Shown: one piece after another, positions 59,372 through 64,000 of the stretch
Numbering within the stretch: the first letter of the stretch is position 1
Layout of the letters: each line of letters starts with the position of its first letter
From: Blastomussa wellsi
Lineage: Eukaryota; Cnidaria; Anthozoa; Scleractinia; Plerogyridae
Assembly: GCA_947652115.1 (NCBI GenBank)
Contig: OX393563.1
Location: 1-64,000 of the forward strand
Reading direction: 5' to 3'
Length of the DNA stretch: 64,000 nt
Translations under genes and position numbers: made by a program
Notes under the pieces: model-generated
What the model was told of the DNA's origin: nothing
The model's input: the letters and a program-made list of their open reading frames with translations, nothing else
Database searches by the model: none

Positions 59372-62300
59372 ACTTATTTTATCTATTTTAGGTGTCCCCT
59401 ATTAGTAGAGGGTTTCTACCCTCGGCTAGACTCGAACTGACACGTAAATAAAGTCTTTCATTCATTTATTCAATTCTTGTTTGTTTTCTACTTTCTCCAG
59501 CAATTTGCTGATCCTCGTTTATACACCTGTCTTGGGCGACAAGAACGTTCTGTTTATCGAACGACTGCATGACAAAGTCTGAAACTACCTACCAGTAAAG
59601 TGTTATACTTGGGTCGGTATCTGTAATCCTTTATCAAGCTGAAAAAAAATTGCCTTTTGAATATGAAGTTGTGACAGTTTTTAATCACTGTTTTTCCTGT
59701 GACGAATTAACATGTACCATGCCGTGACAAAAGGGCAAAAAGTTCATAAAGAAGCCTTCTGGGTACACCATAGTAACGGAAGTCCCTCTTTCACTTACCA
59801 TGCCTTAACAAAAGAGTAAAAGTTCATAGAGAAGCCCTGTCTGGGTAGTAATGGAGGATCTTCATTCATGACACGGGACAGAACTTCAAACTCTGTTGCA
59901 CAGTTGCTGTATGGAAACTCCCCCGTAGCAAGTTCGACCTAGGAAATAATAACTGGTATTTCAGAAACCATAATATTTACATGACTTCTCCCATGAAGCA
60001 GGTAGTGATCACAATTTCTTGCACAAGTCACACATACTTTGTAAGTTCGTTGTTGATGGGCCAAATGAATTATGCAGGATGTAACAACCATTTCTTGGGG
60101 AAATTGTCTACTAACCACTGCTGTTTTACGTACGTTCTTCCGGTATAATTGAAATAGATTTCGTGCTGTAAGGAAAGAGTGTTTGTACATGTAACAGTAC
60201 GTTTGTTTGAAGTGGAGTTACGATAGATTCGGTGCTGTAAGGAAACAGTGTGTGTACATGTAACAGTACGTTTGTTTGAAGTGGAGTTACGATAGATTCG
60301 GTGCTGTAAGGAAACAGTGCGTGTACATGTAACAGTACGTTTGTTTGAAGAAGAGTTACGACAGATTCGGTGCTGTAAGGAAACAGTGCGTGTACATGAA
60401 ACAGTAAGTTTGTTTGAAGAAGAGTTACGACAGATTCGGCGCTGTAAGGAAACAGCGTGTGTACATGTAACAGTAAGTTTGTTTGAAGAAGAGTTACGAC
60501 AGATTCGGTGCTGTAAGGAAACATTGCGTGTACATGTAACAGTACGTTTGTTTGGAGAAGAGTTACGACAGATTTAGCCTCCTACGCAGGCGTTATCAGG
60601 GGTTTGCGTTACACTTGTCCCCACTAACGCCCTGCTTAACCGAGGCCAACATTCCTTTGATCGCCGCTTAGCCAATCAGATTTTACCAACTAAAATCCCC
60701 ACGTCGCCTCTCCCGCCGCGAGACACGAGATGAGATGAAACCTGCCAGGGACGATTGATTTTGCTCCAAGTAAGAGATTTCCTACTCTGGTAAATTCATT
60801 TTAGATTAAAGCAAGTTCTGAATTTGCGAAGGGAAACTTATTTACTAAAGGGAAGAAGAGAGATACACTCCTTAATTTATCGACTGGCTACGGTAAGTCG
60901 TTTGTTGTCAAGCTTTGCCTTCAGTGTGTTCGACAGTCTCATTGATTTTCAGTTTTTTTCTCATTTGATTTTCAGACGTACAATCCAGCAACGAATTACT
61001 GAAGTTCAGCCAAATGAAAAGCTAGCCTATGGGTCAAAGTTTCCACCTTTCAGACTCCAAACGACTGCGTAGCGATTTTGGTGTTCGGAAAAATATTATT
61101 TCAAGTGTGTGCGCCGTTCATTAATCGTCGGTTGTTCAAACCCAATTGTAAGCAAAAGGAGGCCTCAACTCAAAGGGCCAATGAACTATCAAAAGGAGAA
61201 GTTGAACATATTTTCAAGTCAGCCTTTTAACCCAGCAGCACTGGACGTTTTAAATCGTTCTGTGGCAAGTTTGCCGAATGAATGATTCAGCGCGGTGAAG
61301 TTGTATTCGCCTTGACTGGCCCTTTCCAATTTTACCCTTCGATTTGTTCGCTCGTAAATACCACGGATGTGGACCTCTTTGATGATTTCTAAATTAATTC
61401 CGCTTTGCGTTTTCGAGTCAGCGAAGTCTTTTGTAGCATTTTATAGCGTTGAAATAAATATTTCTGATCCACTGTTGTGTTCATGGGAGAGAGAGCACCT
61501 TTCCCAAAATAATAACCATTCCAACTTATGACAGAATCAAAGACTCGCACGCTTACCTCTTGTGTTCACAAAAATAATATTTAGGTGTTTAAACCATCGA
61601 AACACACCAGAGTATTGTATCCAACAGCGCCGGCAGCCCGAAGAACGGATTCGCGGGAAATTTTATAACGATCGTTGTGAATGCCTCCAGACAATGCTGA
61701 TTGGTTAGTTTGTCTGGCGAGAGACAATGGGAAAAGAATGTTGGTCGCGGTTAAGCAGGCGTTAGTGGGGACAAGTGGTAACGCAATCCCCTAATAACGC
61801 CTGCGTAGGAGGCTACGACAGATTCGGTGCTGTAAGGAAACAGTGCGTGTACATGTAACAATACGTTTGTTTGAAGAAGAGTTACGACAGATTCGGTGCT
61901 GTAAGGGAAACATTGTGTGTACATGTAACAGTACGTTTGTTTGAAGTAGAGTTACGACAGATTCGTCCTGTAAGAAAACTGTGTGTGTAAATGCAACAGC
62001 ATGTTCAGTTGCGATAGATTCTGTACGGTACACGTTACACATGCTTTGCTCACCAAAGTAATTCCCAGGCTCCACACATCTGCTCTGACATCGTAATCTG
62101 GGTTCATGGGGTCAGGTGGGTCAATTCGCTCAGGCTGTCAAAATAGATTACATATATTTCTAAGAACATCTCAGTGGAAACGCGTGAGAGACCTGCAAAT
62201 TACTCGTGTAGGCTACAGTTAAGGGGTTAAATTCTCTGGATTTCCATCAGGCTGTATGCATAAAACAAGTTATAACGGAAACGTAAGGCCCATCAGGTAA

Positions 62301-62773
62301 AAGCACAACACATAGCATTAACTTTTGTTGTTCAAGCTGTTTAATAATAAACAAAACACTCACAGTCAGATATAAAAAGTCATAATTCTTCAAACATGGG
62401 TTGAAACAACACGGAGTACACAGTAGAGTGTACAGTACTGTACTCACCGCCATATAAGCCGCACATCCCGCACTTCTTGTCTTGGCTTTAGAATCCACCA
62501 AACGACCACTGATGCCAAAATCACAAAGCTTAACGGAACCATTCTGATCCAGCAAAACATTAGACGGCTTAACATCTGACATAAACAACAATAACCGCCA
62601 TTCAATGTATCACTCCATACATGTAGATAAATTATTATCATTATAATCGATACATCTACACATAGTGTAAAAAAACGTGCTATGCCATAATTTATTGTAC
62701 TAAGCTCGACTGTTAACTTGCCTCTGTGCATGACTCCATGTGTTTCCTTTAAATAGTTCAAAGCCTTGACAAT
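58925..62773 (-). CDS. MAP2K7: MAP kinase kinase 7-like gene, last six coding exons
   Basis: Exons (minus strand): 62722-62773, 62448-62575, 62054-62134, 59799-59938, 59593-59638, 58925-59026 (stop TAG 58925-58927). Phases agree across all junctions. They encode the catalytic loop (H-R-D-V-K-P-S-N), D-F-G motif with S-K-A-K-T-R-S-A-G-C-A-A-Y-M-A activation segment, P-E-R-I-D-P-P-D-P, D-V-W-S-L-G-I and the C-terminal R-P-K-Y-N-T-L-L. The S-x-A-K-T motif with Ser and Thr is where upstream kinases activate MKK7, which phosphorylates JNK. Exons encoding the N-terminal lobe are not seen and should lie beyond the window. All donors are GT except the GC at 62721. A C-terminal extension is short compared with vertebrate MKK7. 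Confidence 0.88.
59259..59371. repeat. (ATT)n microsatellite
   Basis: About 37 uninterrupted triplets in the last intron of the kinase gene. The poly-Ile open frame across it is an artefact. Confidence 0.97.
59722..59790 (-). repeat. Partial duplicate of a MAP2K7 exon
   Basis: ggcttctttatgaacttttt on the minus strand matches the end of exon 59799-59938 but is diverged, and lies just downstream in the intron. Its frame is broken, so it is a relic. Confidence 0.55.
60157..60574. repeat. 69-bp tandem array, left part
   Basis: About six units with gattcggtgctgtaagga at 60226, 60295, 60364 and so on; it continues after the Mutator-like element at 61816-61990. Confidence 0.9.
60575..61815. mobile_element. 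Mutator-like non-autonomous DNA transposon (1241 bp)
   Basis: Inverted repeats of about 66 bp, starting TAGCCTCCTACGCAGGCG, and a perfect 9-bp target duplication CGACAGATT at 60566-60574 and 61816-61824. A 9-bp duplication is characteristic of Mutator-like elements. No transposase seen. It entered the 69-bp array inside a kinase intron. Confidence 0.9.
61816..61990. repeat. 69-bp tandem array, right part
   Basis: Two and a half units continuing the array interrupted at 60574. Confidence 0.85.
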
Positions 62774-62879
62774 CTAAGCAAACACAATGTAATTCATTAT
62801 AAAATCATGTACTAGGCCAAAGAGACAGCCAATCTAATTCAGCTTGTACTGAACATATATTTATAGTGACAGAGTGAGT

Positions 62880-63060
62880 GAATGAGGTTTTTGAATTCGG
62901 AGTGAGGTTTTTGAATTAGGAGCGAGCCTTTAGAATTCGAAGTGAGGTTTTAGAATTCGGGGTGAGTATTCAGAATTAGGAGTGAGGTTTAAGAATTCGG
63001 AGTGAGGTTTTTGAATTCGGAGTGAGGTTTTAGAATTCGGAGTGAGGTTTTTGAACTGGA
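62880..63060. repeat. 20-bp tandem repeat
   Basis: About nine copies of gaggtttttgaattcggagt with small changes, in the upstream intron of the kinase gene. Confidence 0.9.
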
Positions 63061-63069
63061 CAATGATGT

Positions 63070-63735
63070 TTCCCCAGCAGTTATCCCATGCACCTGGCGG
63101 TAACTCTGATTTACTGATTCGATTATCATTGAGTACTACAGACAGTGACATTTCCCAACAGTTACATTGTATCTCATGCATCTGGCGGTAACTCCGATTT
63201 ACTGATCTGACTAACATTTAGTACTACAGACAGTGACATTTCCCCAACAGTTACATTGTATCTCATGCACCTGGCGGTAACTCTGATTTACTGATCTGAC
63301 TAACATTGAGTACTATAGACAGTGACATTTCCCCAACAGTTATATTGTATCTCATGCACCTGGCGGTAACTCTGCTTTACTGATCTGACTAACATTTAGT
63401 ACTACAGACAGTGACATTTCCCCAACAGTTACATTGTATCTCATGCACCTGGCGGTAACTCTGCTTTACTGATCTGACTAACATTGAGTACTACAGACAG
63501 TGACATTTCCCCAACAGTTACATTGTATCTCATGCACCTGGCGGTAACTCTGATTTACTGATCTGACTAACATTGAGTACTATAGACAGTGACATTTCCC
63601 CAACAGTTACATTGTATCTCATGCACCTGGCGGTAACTCTGATTTACTGATCTGACTAACATTGAGTACTACAGACAGTGACATTTCCCCAGCAGTTATA
63701 TTGTATCTCATGCACCTGGCGGTAACTCTGATTTA
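63070..63735. repeat. 89-bp tandem repeat
   Basis: About eight units with cacctggcggtaactctg at 63091, 63179, 63268 and every 89 bp after that. Non-coding. Confidence 0.92.
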
Positions 63736-64000
63736 CAAATCCCACGAAATCCCGCGAAATTTGCTGCAAATCCTACCAAATACATGTCGGCACAACAGAT
63801 TTGAAACTTATCTTGACTATGGGGGCTTTTTACTTGCCATAAACTTTATCTTGAAATTTCGTCACCGCCACGAGTAAACAATGTACCAAAAACTACCAGG
63901 CGTCTGAGATTAATGTTGTCAAATACGGGGCACTGGCCACAATGTGAAGACTTTTCGTTGTGTTGGATGAACTTTTGTGTTTTCTTTTTCTTGCCCTGAA
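63736..64000. other. Non-coding end of window
   Basis: No exon of the kinase gene or other feature could be found here. Confidence 0.45.

Noticed and set aside
59169..59405. Poly-isoleucine open frame
   Set aside because: Translation of an ATT microsatellite.
60126..60577. Open frames in the 69-bp array
   Set aside because: Period is a multiple of three (69), so frames stay open by repetition; no protein features.

Overview
The window is animal nuclear DNA, probably from a cnidarian or another non-vertebrate. Support: spliced host exons of a MAP-kinase-kinase gene with GT-AG (and one GC-AG) introns, a cDNA-like pseudogene of 6-pyruvoyl-tetrahydropterin synthase, many minisatellites and foldback elements, and three LTR retrotransposons. 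The species assignment is inference. There is no bacterial-style gene organisation.

Layout. 1-4.3 kb: a GC-richer block with a large, frame-broken, unidentified minus-strand gene, followed by a 98-bp minisatellite. 4806-43070: a segment bounded by inverted repeats of 306 and 315 bp (about 98% identical) with near-matching 6-bp flanks (TCTTTG / CCTTTG). Its right half (23.7-42.7 kb) is a virus-like Polinton/Maverick (adintovirus-type) genome. Its left half (5.1-23.7 kb) has no recognisable viral genes and carries two nearly intact LTR retrotransposons (7522-13208 and 16065-21965), a 123-bp satellite split by the second, and tiny foldback elements with 9-bp target duplications. 43.1-58.9 kb: a pterin-synthase pseudogene, several MITE-like palindromes, and a third, very young LTR retrotransposon (48547-53123, identical LTRs, TSD CTGCG) sitting inside an inverted-repeat element. 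58.9-62.8 kb: the last six coding exons of an MKK7-like kinase on the minus strand, with introns full of repeats and a 1.24-kb Mutator-like element. 62.9-63.7 kb: two more tandem arrays.

The Polinton genes form a compact minus-strand block (right to left): two hypothetical proteins, integrase with chromodomain, two paralogous minor-capsid-like proteins, small basic proteins, major capsid, adenain-like protease, packaging ATPase, several small virion-like proteins including two adenovirus-pX-like basic peptides, a 2-TM protein and a phospholipase-A2-like protein. A plus-strand set holds a basic protein, a GRF zinc-finger protein, a DEDDh-type exonuclease and the protein-primed DNA polymerase B. 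Many neighbours overlap by a few bases. At least six genes carry single-event breaks (protease, integrase, one minor capsid, exonuclease, polymerase twice, one small basic protein), so this is a decayed copy, while capsid, ATPase and several small genes remain open.

The most unusual structure is at 36.4-38.0 kb: a minus-strand spliced gene whose second exon (candidate phase-2 donor at 37694) faces a series of candidate 3' exons. Four have a polypyrimidine-CAG or CCTAG acceptor, an open frame in the same phase and Cys pairs of a small zinc-ribbon-like module; some are followed by AATAAA. It looks like a miniature array of alternative terminal zinc-ribbon exons inside a mobile viral genome.
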